From Sphingomonas prati (lineage in GTDB: Bacteria; Pseudomonadota; Alphaproteobacteria; Sphingomonadales; Sphingomonadaceae), in contig NZ_BMJP01000004.1 of the NCBI RefSeq assembly GCF_014643515.1, positions 124,001-188,000 on the forward strand: a DNA stretch of 64,000 nucleotides. Direction: 5' to 3'. Below, in pieces: positions 23,518 to 32,354 of this stretch (positions within the stretch are counted from its first letter, which is position 1; each line of letters begins with the position of its first letter). Under the pieces are notes generated by a model. That model saw only the letters and a program-made list of their open reading frames with translations, was not told where the DNA came from and ran no database searches. Position numbers and translations under genes: made by a program.

Positions 23518-25284
23518 ATGGACAAGCCCGACGTCGCCCCCGCCCGCAAGATCGGCTCGCTGCTGCTGGTCTGGCGGTTCGCCACCGTCTACAAGGGGCA
23601 CCTTGCCGCCGCGATCCTCGCGCTCATCGTGGCCGCCGCCGCGACGCTCGCGATCCCGAGCGGGTTCAAGCTCGTCATCGACCGCGGCTTCTCCGCCGGC
23701 ACCGGCGATATCGGCCGCTATTTCCAGTATCTCCTGCTGATCGTCGCGGTGCTCGCCGCCGCCACCGCGCTGCGCTTCTACTTCGTCTCCTGGCTCGGCG
23801 AACGGGTCGTCGCCGACGTCCGCACCGCGACGCAGCGCAACCTGCTCGCGCTCGCCCCGCGCTTCTTCGAGGAGAACCGCCCATCCGAAATCGCCTCGCG
23901 GCTCACCGCGGACACCTCGATCATCGAACAGGTCGTCGGCACCACCGTTTCGGTCGCGCTCCGCAACATCGTCGTCGGCATCGGCGGCATCATCTACCTC
24001 CTCACGCTCGCGCCGAAACTCACCGCCATGCTGCTGCTGGGCATCCCGTTCGCGATCCTGCCGATCGTGTTCATGGGCCGCCGCGTCCGCATCCTGTCGC
24101 GCTCGACGCAGGACCGGATCGCCACCGTCGGCACGATCGTCGCCGAAACCCTGGGCGCGATGAAGATCGTCCAGGCATTCGGCCAGGAAAAGCGCGAGGG
24201 CGACCGCTTCGCCACCGCGGTGGAGGACGCGTTCGAGGTGTCGCGCCGCCGCATCCGGCTGCGCGCGATCATGACCGCGATCGTCATCCTCGTCATCTTC
24301 GGGTCGATCGTGCTCATCATGTGGCAGGGTGCGCTCGATGTCGCCGCCGGCCGCATTTCCAGCGGCACGATCGCCGCGTTCGTCTTCACCGGTGGCCTCG
24401 TCGCCGGAGCATTCGGCGCGCTGACCGAGGTGTACGGCGACCTGCTGCGCGGCGCGGGTGCCGCCGGCCGCATCGCCGAACTGCTGTCCGAAGTGCCCGA
24501 GATCCGCGCGCCGGCGAACCCCGTGCCGCTCCCCACCCCGTCGCAGGGCCGGCTCGCGTTCGACCGCGTCTCGTTCCGCTACCCGACCCGGCCGGAGGTG
24601 AAGGCGCTCGACGACTTCACGCTCGCGATCCGCCCCGGCGAAATGGTCGCGCTGGTCGGTCCCTCGGGTGCCGGCAAGTCGACCATCTTCCAACTGGCGC
24701 AGCGTTTCTACGATCCGGGCGAGGGCACCGTGTCGATCGACGGCGTCGCGCTCCCCGCCACCGACCCCGCCATGATCCGCGACCGCATCGCCATGGTGCC
24801 GCAGGAAACGGTGATCTTCGCCGCTTCCGCCCGCGACAATCTCCGCTACGGCCATTGGGATGCGGACGACGCGGCACTCTGGTCCGCCGCCGAAACCGCG
24901 AACGCCGCCGAATTCCTCCGCGCGCTGCCCGACGGGCTCGATACTTATCTCGGCGAGGGCGGCGCGCGGCTGTCCGGCGGCCAGCGCCAGCGGCTCGCCA
25001 TCGCCCGCGCCGTCCTGCGCGACGCCCCGCTGCTGCTGCTCGACGAGGCGACCTCCGCGCTCGACGCCGAATCCGAACGCCATGTGCAGCAGGCGCTCGA
25101 ACGGCTGATGGCCAACCGCACCACGCTCGTCATCGCGCACCGCCTCGCCACGATCCGCATGGCCGACCGCATCGTCGTGATGGACGGCGGCCGCATCGTC
25201 GAACAGGGGACGCACAGCGAACTGATCGGCGGCGGCGGCCTCTACGCCCGCCTCGCCCGCCTCCAGTTCGACGACGCCGCCTGA
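23518..25284 (+). CDS. MsbA-like ABC exporter, fused permease and ATPase
   Basis: From ATG 23518 the protein has 588 residues. Six transmembrane helices (about 22-300) are followed by a nucleotide-binding domain with Walker A GPSGAGKST, signature LSGGQRQRLAIARA, Walker B LLLLDEATSALD and switch histidine IAHRL. It forms a homodimeric type IV exporter. Substrate cannot be read from the sequence; lipid A, other lipids or drugs are all possible. Starts at 23503 and 23416 are longer alternatives, but residues before 23518 show no family similarity. Confidence 0.92.
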   Translation: MDKPDVAPARKIGSLLLVWRFATVYKGHLAAAILALIVAAAATLAIPSGFKLVIDRGFSAGTGDIGRYFQYLLLIVAVLAAATALRFYFVSWLGERVVADVRTATQRNLLALAPRFFEENRPSEIASRLTADTSIIEQVVGTTVSVALRNIVVGIGGIIYLLTLAPKLTAMLLLGIPFAILPIVFMGRRVRILSRSTQDRIATVGTIVAETLGAMKIVQAFGQEKREGDRFATAVEDAFEVSRRRIRLRAIMTAIVILVIFGSIVLIMWQGALDVAAGRISSGTIAAFVFTGGLVAGAFGALTEVYGDLLRGAGAAGRIAELLSEVPEIRAPANPVPLPTPSQGRLAFDRVSFRYPTRPEVKALDDFTLAIRPGEMVALVGPSGAGKSTIFQLAQRFYDPGEGTVSIDGVALPATDPAMIRDRIAMVPQETVIFAASARDNLRYGHWDADDAALWSAAETANAAEFLRALPDGLDTYLGEGGARLSGGQRQRLAIARAVLRDAPLLLLDEATSALDAESERHVQQALERLMANRTTLVIAHRLATIRMADRIVVMDGGRIVEQGTHSELIGGGGLYARLARLQFDDAA

Positions 25285-25288
25285 CAAC

Positions 25289-25549
25289 TCAGGCGGGCGT
25301 CGCCACCACCTCCACGACCTCGAACGCGTAGCTCCGCCACCCGCGCATCTTCGCCGCATCCGCCGCCGCGGCGCGCTTGCCTTTCGCCTCTGCCAGCGAC
25401 TTGGCATGCCCCCAGAACACTTCCGTCTTGTCCCCCTCCAGCACCGCCACGATCCGCCAATAATGTGTGAACGGCATCCCCGTCGGCCCGATCGTCTTGA
25501 CCGTCCCATCCGGCAACGTCGCCGTCAGATACTGCTTCCGCTTCGCCAT
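25289..25549 (-). CDS. Hypothetical 86-residue protein
   Basis: A basic N-terminus (MAKRKQYLTATLPDGTVKT) is followed by HYWRIVAVLEGDKTEVFWGHAKSLAEAKGKRAAAADAAKM and a hydrophobic end. It looks like a small soluble beta-sheet plus helix domain. I do not recognise a named family. The gene is convergent with the ABC exporter, their stops being only a few bases apart, and has its own start just left of the low-GC TetR/SDR block. Confidence 0.7.
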   Translation of the reverse strand: MAKRKQYLTATLPDGTVKTIGPTGMPFTHYWRIVAVLEGDKTEVFWGHAKSLAEAKGKRAAAADAAKMRGWRSYAFEVVEVVATPA

Positions 25550-25689
25550 GATTACGCCCCGTCATCTTAGCGATCGATCCCGTTCGCAAGCGTCCGCTCC
25601 TGTTCGATCGTTTTCCGTTCGATGAACGAGGCCAGTGACAAGCCCGGACTCCGTGGAAATCGTCGTCCGGCAATCGCAGTCTCGAACGT

Positions 25690-26244
25690 TCAGCGGCTCG
25701 TAATCCCGCCGAATAGCAGGTCGACCAGGTGAACGACCCGCGTTCGTGACGACACGTCCTGTTCGACGGCCAGCGAAATGGCAATCACAACACAAATCAA
25801 ATCGTCGAACGTGATGTCGTGACGGATAGCGGCGACGTCCTGCCCGCGGCCGAGCAAGCGCTGGCCTTCCTCTTTTATCGCATTGCAACCCGGAGTACCG
25901 CACTGAAGGACAGTCCCGAGCGAGGCCGCAAGGCTTTGATAGATGCTCGTGTTCAGAACCAGTTCTTCAAGAAAGGCGCGGATGGCTTGTTCCGGACTGA
26001 GCGTCGCGTCCCGCGCACGACTAGCTTCGGCGAGTGCCAGGAACCGCGCGTTGCTGGTTTCCGCCAGCAGAGCTTCGCGTGTCGGAAATCGGCGGTACAA
26101 TGTGCCGATCCCGACGCCTGCACGCTTGGCCACATCTTCCAGCGGAACGCCCGCTCCCCGCTCGCGGAAAGCCTGCTCGGCGGCGGCCAGGATACGCTCC
26201 CGGTTCTGCCTCGCATCCAGGCGCAGCACGGATTTGTCGGCCAA
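25690..26244 (-). CDS. TetR family transcriptional repressor
   Basis: The 184-residue protein starts at TTG 26244, with AGGA seven bases upstream. The N-terminal TetR helix-turn-helix is clear (RERILAAAEQAFRERG ... VPLEDVAKRAGVGIGTLYRRFPTREALL, about 15-62). The C-terminal ligand domain is unassigned. It diverges from the SDR gene across two matching inverted repeats, which are its likely operators, so it probably represses itself and the reductase until an unknown ligand binds. GC is visibly lower here than in the flanks. Confidence 0.93.
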   Translation of the reverse strand: MADKSVLRLDARQNRERILAAAEQAFRERGAGVPLEDVAKRAGVGIGTLYRRFPTREALLAETSNARFLALAEASRARDATLSPEQAIRAFLEELVLNTSIYQSLAASLGTVLQCGTPGCNAIKEEGQRLLGRGQDVAAIRHDITFDDLICVVIAISLAVEQDVSSRTRVVHLVDLLFGGITSR

Positions 26245-26267
26245 GTTTTTTCCTGTCTTCGCTTGTT

Positions 26268-26312
26268 AAGTGGAGAGTGCCTCCATAAAGAAAGTGGAGC
26301 AATCCTCCACTT
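26268..26312. promoter_or_regulatory. Twin TetR operators AAGTGGAG-N5-CTCCA
   Basis: Site one is AAGTGGAG (26268-26275), five bases, CTCCATAA (26281-26288). Site two is AAGTGGAG (26292-26299), five bases, CTCCACTT (26305-26312), a perfect 8-5-8 palindrome. The sites are exactly 24 bases apart, on one face of the helix only if slightly untwisted. They fill the 85-base gap between the divergent TetR (26244) and SDR (26330) starts. Confidence 0.75.
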
Positions 26313-26329
26313 AAGCGAGAAGGTAACCA

Positions 26330-27073
26330 ATGACGAAGCGATTCGAGAACAAGGTTGTCGTGATCACCGGCGGTAGCGACGGGATCGGGCTGGCGACCGC
26401 AAAGCTTTTCGCCGGGGAAGGCGCGTTCGTGTACATCACGGGCCGTCGGCAGGAACCGCTCGATGCAGCGGTGGCCGAAATCGGTAATGGCGCCATCGGC
26501 GTGCCCGGAAACGTTGCCGATCGAGGGGATATCAATCGGCTGTACGAGCGGATCCGAGCCGATCACGGCCGGGTCGATGTCGTCTTCGCGAATGCCGGTA
26601 TTCACGAGATCGTCGGGCTCGATGACATCGACGAAGCCCATTTCGATCTCATGTTCAACGTGAACGTCAAAGGCATGATCCTGACCGTTCAAGAGGCGCT
26701 GCCGCTCATGACGGAGGGCAGCACCATCGTCCTGACCGGCTCGATCGCTGGCAGCAAGGGCCTGCCCGGTCAATCGCTTTACAACGCCAGCAAGGCGGCA
26801 GTCCGATCGTTCGCGCGCAGTTGGACGACCGATCTCAAGGACCGTGGCATCCGGGTCAACGTCGTCTCGCCCGGCGGCACGGAAACACGGATGATCCGCA
26901 ACTATCTCGATGAGCGGCCCGGTGCGGAGGATATGCTCAATCAAGCTGTTCCGCTCGGGCGATTGGGCCAGACCGATGAGGTCGCACGCGCCGTACTGTT
27001 CCTGGCATCCCGTGACAGCAGCTTCGTTGCCGGCCACGAACTCTTCGTCGACGGTGGTGTCGCTGCCGTCTGA
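26330..27073 (+). CDS. Short-chain dehydrogenase/reductase
   Basis: The 247-residue classical SDR has a cofactor site TGGSDGIG (13-20), NAG (88-90), catalytic Ser138, Tyr151 and Lys155 (SLYNASK), and ends with the family tail HELFVDGGVAAV. ITGRR near 37-40 puts basic residues after the second strand, suggesting NADP(H). Substrate unknown. Divergent TetR-SDR pairs often deal with quinones, aldehydes or xenobiotics. The AGAAGG ribosome binding site supports ATG 26330. Confidence 0.93.
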   Translation: MTKRFENKVVVITGGSDGIGLATAKLFAGEGAFVYITGRRQEPLDAAVAEIGNGAIGVPGNVADRGDINRLYERIRADHGRVDVVFANAGIHEIVGLDDIDEAHFDLMFNVNVKGMILTVQEALPLMTEGSTIVLTGSIAGSKGLPGQSLYNASKAAVRSFARSWTTDLKDRGIRVNVVSPGGTETRMIRNYLDERPGAEDMLNQAVPLGRLGQTDEVARAVLFLASRDSSFVAGHELFVDGGVAAV

Positions 27074-27180
27074 ACGGCCTGAATTATCGACGACAACCCA
27101 CAAGAGCTGATCGGCCAACTCTCCGGGCGGAGCGCTGTCATTCTTACTCAAGCCAAGCAAGCAACGAGAGTGATGCGTTA

Positions 27181-27304
27181 CGACCCGGATTGGCGGACAT
27201 CGGCCAGCGGTGTATCCGGATCATGCGAGCCTCCTCACGCGGCAGGCCGGGCGGTGAACCGCAACCGGGTGGAGCGGATCTGGCGGCGCGCGCAACCTGA
27301 TTGA
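27181..27304 (+). pseudogene. Remnant of an IS3-family transposase (OrfB)
   Basis: Codons 27254-27304 read VNRNRVERIWRRAQPD and then stop. This resembles the 'VN-K-RVERIWRREGL' segment of IS3-family (IS407-like) OrfB. Upstream, another frame gives CIRIMRAS, compatible with the preceding 'YRRI..LL' segment after a frameshift. The rest of the element is gone, and no terminal repeats are recognisable. The surrounding 285-base gap (27074-27358) holds nothing else I can identify. Confidence 0.45.
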
Positions 27305-27358
27305 TTACAGGTTACCCAAACGAAAGTCCCGTCGTCTCCGGCAAACGCCACCGGAGCG

Positions 27359-28849
27359 CTACCCACCCAAAGCCTTCTGCCGCCGCCGCTGCACGCTCGA
27401 CCCCAGCCCGATCGCCTCGCGATATTTGGCCACCGTGCGCCGCGCGATGTCGAATCCGCGGGCCTTCAGCAGGTCGACCAGTGCGTCGTCGGACAGCACC
27501 GCTGCGCCCTCCGCGGCGATCAGCCGGCCGATCGCGTCCTTCACCGCCTCCGCCGACGCCGCCTCGCCGCCGTCCGCCGACTGGATGCCGCTGGTGAAGA
27601 AGTATTTCAGCTCGAACAGCCCGCGTTCGCAGCTTAGATACTTGTTCGACGTCACTCGGCTGATCGTCGATTCGTGCATCCCGATCGCATCCGCCACGGT
27701 GCGCAGCGTCAACGGGCGTAGATGCGTCACCCCGTGGCGGAAGAACGCCTCCTGCTGCTGCACCAGTTCGGTCGCCACCTTCACGATCGTCCGCGCGCGC
27801 TGGTCGAGCGCCTTCACCAGCCAGTTCGCGCTCGCCACGCATTCCGCCAGCCACGCCTTCGACGCCTTGTCCTGCACGCCCCCCGACAGCTCGACATAGT
27901 AGCTGCGGTTCAGCAGCACGCGCGGCAACGTCGCGCTGTTCAGCTCGATCGCCCAGCCGGCCCCGCGCCGCGCGACGAAGATGTCCGGCGACACCGCCTC
28001 GATCCGTCCCCCGCCAAACCGCAGCCCCGGCTTCGGATCGTAGCGCCGCAGCTCGCGGATCATGTCCGCCAGATCCTCGTCGTCGACGCAGCACAGCCGC
28101 CTCAACTGCGCCATCGATCCGCGCGCGACCAGGTCCAGGTTCGCGATCAGCGCGGCCATGCACGGGTCGTACCGATCCGCCTCGCGCGCCTGCAACGCCA
28201 GGCACTCCGCCAGCCCGCGCGCCGCGACCCCGGTCGGCTCAAGCCCCTGCAACACGCCCAGCACGCGCTCGACCGCCGCGACCGGCAGCCCGAGCTGCTC
28301 GGCCACCTCCTCGATCCGCCCGGTCAGATATCCCGCCTCGTCGATCAGGTCGATCAGGTGCCCCGCGACGATCAGCTCCGTCCCCGCCAGCACCATCCCG
28401 GCCTGCGCCATCAGGTGATCGTGCAGCGACAGGTCCGCAACCAGCGTCGCCTCATACCCATCGCCATCCGCCGCCAGCCCCGCGCCCGACCGCGTGCCGT
28501 CCATCCCCAGCGCACCGTCCATGCCCGGACCTGCATCGGTCGGCCCGTCGTGGATGAAGGTCTCGGCATCGTAATCGACGTCGAGCGGCTGGTCCGCGGC
28601 CCCCTCGCCCGCCGCGATCAACTGGTCCGCGGTCGCCGGCTCCGTGCTCTCGACGGCCACCGCCTCACGCTCGGGCGCATCGCCCTCCTCGGGCCCAGCC
28701 TCCAGCAGCGGATTCTTCTCCAGTTCCTCGGCGATGAACCCTTCGATCTCCAGGTTCGACAGCGCGAGCAGCTTGATCGCCTGCTGCAACTGCGGCGTCA
28801 TCACCAGCGAGTGCGACTGGCGCAGGTCCAGTCGCGGCGCCAGGCTCAT
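27359..28849 (-). CDS. rpoN: RNA polymerase sigma-54 factor
   Basis: The 496-residue protein has the glutamine/leucine-rich region I (LRQSHSLVMTPQLQQAIKLL), an acidic region II, the core-binding region, and a C-terminal helix-turn-helix. The RpoN box ARRTVAKYRE is near residue 472. It directs transcription from -24/-12 promoters together with AAA+ activators; no such activator gene lies in this window. It follows lptB by 27 bases in the same direction, the usual alphaproteobacterial order. The IS remnant and lower-GC block lie directly downstream. Confidence 0.96.
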   Translation of the reverse strand: MSLAPRLDLRQSHSLVMTPQLQQAIKLLALSNLEIEGFIAEELEKNPLLEAGPEEGDAPEREAVAVESTEPATADQLIAAGEGAADQPLDVDYDAETFIHDGPTDAGPGMDGALGMDGTRSGAGLAADGDGYEATLVADLSLHDHLMAQAGMVLAGTELIVAGHLIDLIDEAGYLTGRIEEVAEQLGLPVAAVERVLGVLQGLEPTGVAARGLAECLALQAREADRYDPCMAALIANLDLVARGSMAQLRRLCCVDDEDLADMIRELRRYDPKPGLRFGGGRIEAVSPDIFVARRGAGWAIELNSATLPRVLLNRSYYVELSGGVQDKASKAWLAECVASANWLVKALDQRARTIVKVATELVQQQEAFFRHGVTHLRPLTLRTVADAIGMHESTISRVTSNKYLSCERGLFELKYFFTSGIQSADGGEAASAEAVKDAIGRLIAAEGAAVLSDDALVDLLKARGFDIARRTVAKYREAIGLGSSVQRRRQKALGG

Positions 28850-28876
28850 GACGTGGCGGGCCCCCCAGCCATCCCG

Positions 28877-29650
28877 CTAGAGCGCGAAGCTCTCGCCGAG
28901 ATACAGCCGGCGCACATTCTCGTCCGCCACCAGCGCCTGCGGACTGCCCTGGAACAGCACCTTGCCGTCATAGATGATGCAGGCGCGGTCGACGATGTCG
29001 AGCGTCTCGCGGACATTGTGGTCGGTGATCAGCACGCCGATGTCGCGCCGCTTCAGGTCCTTTACCAGATCGCGGATGTCGGCAATCGAGATCGGGTCGA
29101 TGCCCGCGAACGGTTCGTCCAGCAGCATGATCGACGGGTCCGCCGCCAGCGCGCGCGCGATCTCGCACCGCCGCCGCTCGCCGCCCGACAACGCCATCGC
29201 CGGCGAATCGCGCAGCCGCCCGATGTGGAATTCCTCCAGCAGCGTCTCCAGCTTCGCCGCGCGCGCCGCCTTGTCCGGCTCGGCCAGTTCCAGCACCGCC
29301 ATGATGTTCTGCGCCACGGTCAGCCCGCGGAAGATCGACGTCTCCTGCGGCAGATACCCAAGCCCCAGGATCGCGCGGCGGTACATCGGCAGCCCGGTGA
29401 TATCCTCGCCGTCCAGCAGGATGCGTCCCGCGTCCGGCTTCACCAGCCCCATGACGGAATAGAAGCACGTCGTCTTGCCCGCACCGTTCGGCCCGAGCAG
29501 CCCGACCACCTCGCCACGCGCCACGTCCAGCGACACGTCCGACAACACCTGCCGCCGGTCGTACGACTTGGCGATCGACACGATCGACAACCCGCGCGCC
29601 ACCGCATGGCCATCGCTGCTCGCATCCGCCAGGATCAGTGTCTCGCTCAT
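28877..29650 (-). CDS. lptB: LPS export ABC transporter ATPase LptB
   Basis: This 257-residue ABC ATPase has Walker A GPNGAGKTT (53-61), the LptB-specific GLGYLPQETSIFR, signature LSGGERRRCEIARAL, Walker B IMLLDEPFAGIDP and ITDHNVRETL. It powers LPS extraction from the inner membrane with LptFG. A 25-residue extension precedes the usual start; an internal GTG/ATG nearer 29590 could be used instead. lptA and lptC lie 1.5 kb upstream on the same strand, separated by an oppositely oriented gene, so lptB-rpoN must have its own promoter. Confidence 0.95.
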   Translation of the reverse strand: MSETLILADASSDGHAVARGLSIVSIAKSYDRRQVLSDVSLDVARGEVVGLLGPNGAGKTTCFYSVMGLVKPDAGRILLDGEDITGLPMYRRAILGLGYLPQETSIFRGLTVAQNIMAVLELAEPDKAARAAKLETLLEEFHIGRLRDSPAMALSGGERRRCEIARALAADPSIMLLDEPFAGIDPISIADIRDLVKDLKRRDIGVLITDHNVRETLDIVDRACIIYDGKVLFQGSPQALVADENVRRLYLGESFAL

Positions 29651-29872
29651 CCCCGCTGCCTAGCGGAGGCGAAGCGCGCCGACAATCGCTTGGTGTGTCC
29701 CCACGGCCGGTCGGTCTGGAACGTGGACGCAGGACCGGGCGTGCTAGATACACGACCTGGAGATTCGCATCTTGTGGGCAGCCGTAGACAACCGCAAGGA
29801 ATCAACCGGTTATTATTGCGTCCCCAGGCCACAGGCCTCAAAAGCCTATGTAACGCAGCATGAGAAGAACCC

Positions 29873-30820
29873 ATGGTATCGTCGCATCGCCACAAGTGGT
29901 TCAGCTCGATCCTGCTCTTCATCGGCATGATCTTTGGGCAGCCTGCACTCGCGGCAACGACGTCCGTCCGGATCCTGCCCGACGTAGTCTGCGAGGTGAG
30001 CGAGGGCGACGACATTCGCGTCTGCGGGTCGCGCATCGAGCGGGAAGACGTGCTTCGCCTTCACCAACTGGTCGTCTGCATCATAAAGAATCAGGGAGTG
30101 TCCAGCAGCGCCGCCGTCACTGCCTATATCCGTACCGGAGACATGGCGCGGTTCCGGTCCGTTTTCGCGTCGAACTGGGCATGCTCATCTGCTCGTGGCC
30201 TGCGGGTTACGGCCGCTCTACTTGCCGGCGCGTTTGCCGAGGCATTGCTCGACCGACCGATGCTGTCGCGTTTGGCCAAGGGCCAGGGCGGAGAAGCGCC
30301 CGCATCGTCTGCGATCCTGCCGTCGGACACGCTGCTCCACTGTGTCATGCGAACCGGACGCGTCCAAGCGGCGACGTTCCTCCGGTCACAGCCCTATTCG
30401 CGTCAGGAGCGGTCCGCGGCCATGGCGCTGGGTGAAAGGCTTCAAGGGTGCGTGACGACCGGCGATACGATCCGGACGAGTGTGCCACTGCTGAGGTCGA
30501 TGACTGCGCTGACCTTTTTCGCCGAGAAAATGGCCCCGGTCGAGCGAACAGCGCCCCTGATCGATCAAGCGCAAACGGAGCGCGACGCTCGGCTGAAAAG
30601 CTCGCCGCCGATCGCGCCTCCCGTCCTCGCTATACGCAACAGCGCTCTGCTCAAGACACCCGTGCTTTCCATCGGGCGCGTTGACGATCTGGCGGCGACC
30701 CCGGATCTCGGTGGTTACCGACACCAATCACCCGACCTGCCGACCGAACCGGATATCGCGGACGTGATGGCGCGCGACGCGGCGCCACCGATCGATCCCG
30801 ACACCGGCGAGCCGCTGTAG
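29873..30820 (+). CDS. Secreted hypothetical protein inserted in the lpt operon
   Basis: The 315-residue protein has a signal peptide (about 1-28, FSSILLFIGMIFGQPALAA). A cysteine-containing helical domain follows (Cys at VVCEVS, IRVCGS, VVCIIK, WACSS, LHCVM, QGCVTT), then a proline/aspartate-rich disordered tail. The paired cysteines suggest disulphides in the periplasm. I do not recognise the family. The gene lies antiparallel between lptB and lptA, with weaker high-GC codon bias than its neighbours. This points to insertion into a normally continuous operon. Confidence 0.75.
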   Translation: MVSSHRHKWFSSILLFIGMIFGQPALAATTSVRILPDVVCEVSEGDDIRVCGSRIEREDVLRLHQLVVCIIKNQGVSSSAAVTAYIRTGDMARFRSVFASNWACSSARGLRVTAALLAGAFAEALLDRPMLSRLAKGQGGEAPASSAILPSDTLLHCVMRTGRVQAATFLRSQPYSRQERSAAMALGERLQGCVTTGDTIRTSVPLLRSMTALTFFAEKMAPVERTAPLIDQAQTERDARLKSSPPIAPPVLAIRNSALLKTPVLSIGRVDDLAATPDLGGYRHQSPDLPTEPDIADVMARDAAPPIDPDTGEPL

Positions 30821-31212
30821 CCGGCATCGCCGGGCATATCAGGAGCGCGATAGCGACACGCTACTCGCACGAAGCTCCCCGTCCGCCGCGAACCCCGATC
30901 GAAAGCGATCCCGCCGAGCAATCCAGCCGACGGGCGTTACCGCGCCCTGTTCGCCGGGCAGCATCCGGAAGCTTTGCATTATGTAAACAACGACGGAAAT
31001 CGGGCCGGGTTGGTGATGCACAACACCAGTGCGTTCACCTGGCGTAGGCCCAACGGATCAGCCTCGCTGGCGCCGTTTGTTCGCACCCGTCGAAGACGAT
31101 GTGCCCGTTTCCTAACAAATCCTGACCAAACGGGTCCAAGAGTGAATAACTCCACAGAACGCGGCGGAATGTAGCGCTAGAGTGACAGCTGTTCAAAACC
31201 CGACGGAAGACG
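30821..31212. other. 392-base gap with no gene, probable insertion edge
   Basis: No reading frame here has a start, ribosome binding site or protein-like composition. GC is lower than in the flanks (for example around 30975-31000 and 31100-31160). No terminal inverted repeats, target duplication or RNA gene were recognised. It lies between the convergent ends of the orphan gene and lptA. Confidence 0.55.
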
Positions 31213-31719
31213 CTACTTCCGGTCCGGCACCGTAAAGCGCCCGGTCACTCGCCCGCCCTGCGCGCCGCCGTCGACGTTGGCGCGGCCGGAGGTCAGGTCG
31301 TACACCAGCCGCTGGCTGCGGACCTGATTGCCGCCCTGCCGGGTCAGCACGACGCCGCCCAGCATCGTGATCACGCGCTTGTTCAGGTCGTAGATCGCGA
31401 ACTGGCTGCGCGCGGTTTCGGTCGGTGCGGTCACCGTCACGCCGCCGCTCGCATCCAGCCGCTGGATCTGCGGATTGCCGGCCACCGTCAGATACGTGAT
31501 CGTCGCGCGGTCCGACGTCAGTTTCAGGTTCCCCTGCACCACGCGGACATTCCCGTTCAGCACGGCGCGCCCGTCGCGGCTGGCCAGCGTCCCCGAGTCG
31601 GACGTCACGTCGATCGGCCCGCTCGTATCGAGCCCGGCCAGTCCGGTAGAGGTCTGCGCCAGCGCGGCCGTGCCGAACAGGATCAGGACGGGGGCGAGGA
31701 TGCGGATCATGGCCGTCAC
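31213..31719 (-). CDS. lptA: LPS transport periplasmic protein LptA
   Basis: The 168-residue protein has a signal peptide (IRILAPVLILFGTAALAQ), then the OstA/LptA beta-jellyroll repeats (DVTSDSGTLASRDGRAVLNGNVRVVQG...). LptA strings between LptC and LptD to carry LPS across the periplasm. The ATG overlaps the lptC stop (31716-31719). An internal ATG at 31710 (MIRI) is equally plausible and gives a cleaner signal peptide. Confidence 0.92.
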   Translation of the reverse strand: MTAMIRILAPVLILFGTAALAQTSTGLAGLDTSGPIDVTSDSGTLASRDGRAVLNGNVRVVQGNLKLTSDRATITYLTVAGNPQIQRLDASGGVTVTAPTETARSQFAIYDLNKRVITMLGGVVLTRQGGNQVRSQRLVYDLTSGRANVDGGAQGGRVTGRFTVPDRK

Positions 31720-32354
31720 TTGGCCTCACGCCGGGGGATTTGCAACCGGACACCTTGGGTCAACGTCACGACGCGCGTATTCAGGTCGCCGGTCATGTGC
31801 CCGCCCTGGAACGTGCCCAGCTCGCCCTTGCCGTCCACCGCACCGCCCGATGCAATCTTGCGCGTCTTCAGGTCCACCGTCACGTCGCGCGTCTGCATCC
31901 GGTATCCGTTGGCCCCGCTGAACAGCACCTGCCCGTCGATCGCGACCCGTTCCGTATCCATGTCGTAGCGCCCTTTGCGCGCCACGATCGTCGCGGGGCC
32001 GTCGTCCAGCGCGATCCGCGCCGACAGGTCGTCCATCCGCACCACCGGATCTCGCGACGTCTGCTGCACAGCGGACGCCGCGCGCAGCTGGAACGGCTGG
32101 CCCTTCGCGTCCTGCCCGCGGTAGTTCGCCTCGGTCACACGCATCCGCTCGCGCGCCACATCGACGCGGTCCTTGGCCAACACGAAGCTCACGTCCCGCC
32201 CGCCCAGCAGCGGCGCCACCGCCAGCAGCACGAACAGCGCCGCGATCGCAATCGGCAACGCGATGCGCAGCAGGCCGATCAGCCGGTCGTGGCTGCCGCC
32301 GCGCGCCGCCCATTGCTGGCGCTTGCTCCGTGCCTGGGCGCCTGCTTCAGACAT
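31716..32354 (-). CDS. lptC: LPS export inner-membrane protein LptC
   Basis: From ATG 32354 the protein has 212 residues, with one transmembrane helix (about 29-49, LRIALPIAIAALFVLLAVAPL) and a periplasmic LptC jellyroll (FVLAKDRVDVARERMRVTEANYRG...). It docks LptA to the LptB2FG complex. The start lies inside the last codons of rnd (8-base overlap) and the stop overlaps lptA, so rnd-lptC-lptA form one transcript. A longer frame to 32402 lacks family similarity. Confidence 0.92.
   Translation of the reverse strand: MSEAGAQARSKRQQWAARGGSHDRLIGLLRIALPIAIAALFVLLAVAPLLGGRDVSFVLAKDRVDVARERMRVTEANYRGQDAKGQPFQLRAASAVQQTSRDPVVRMDDLSARIALDDGPATIVARKGRYDMDTERVAIDGQVLFSGANGYRMQTRDVTVDLKTRKIASGGAVDGKGELGTFQGGHMTGDLNTRVVTLTQGVRLQIPRREAK

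Noticed and set aside
23506-25509. 667-residue minus-strand frame
   Set aside because: Antisense shadow of the ABC exporter with no recognisable domain; the ABC motifs on the plus strand are unambiguous.
27722-29863. 713-residue plus-strand frame across rpoN and lptB
   Set aside because: Antisense shadow spanning two well-defined genes.
30821-31212. Hidden small gene or RNA in the gap before lptA
   Set aside because: No start with ribosome binding site, no tRNA-like fold and no stable terminator could be supported.
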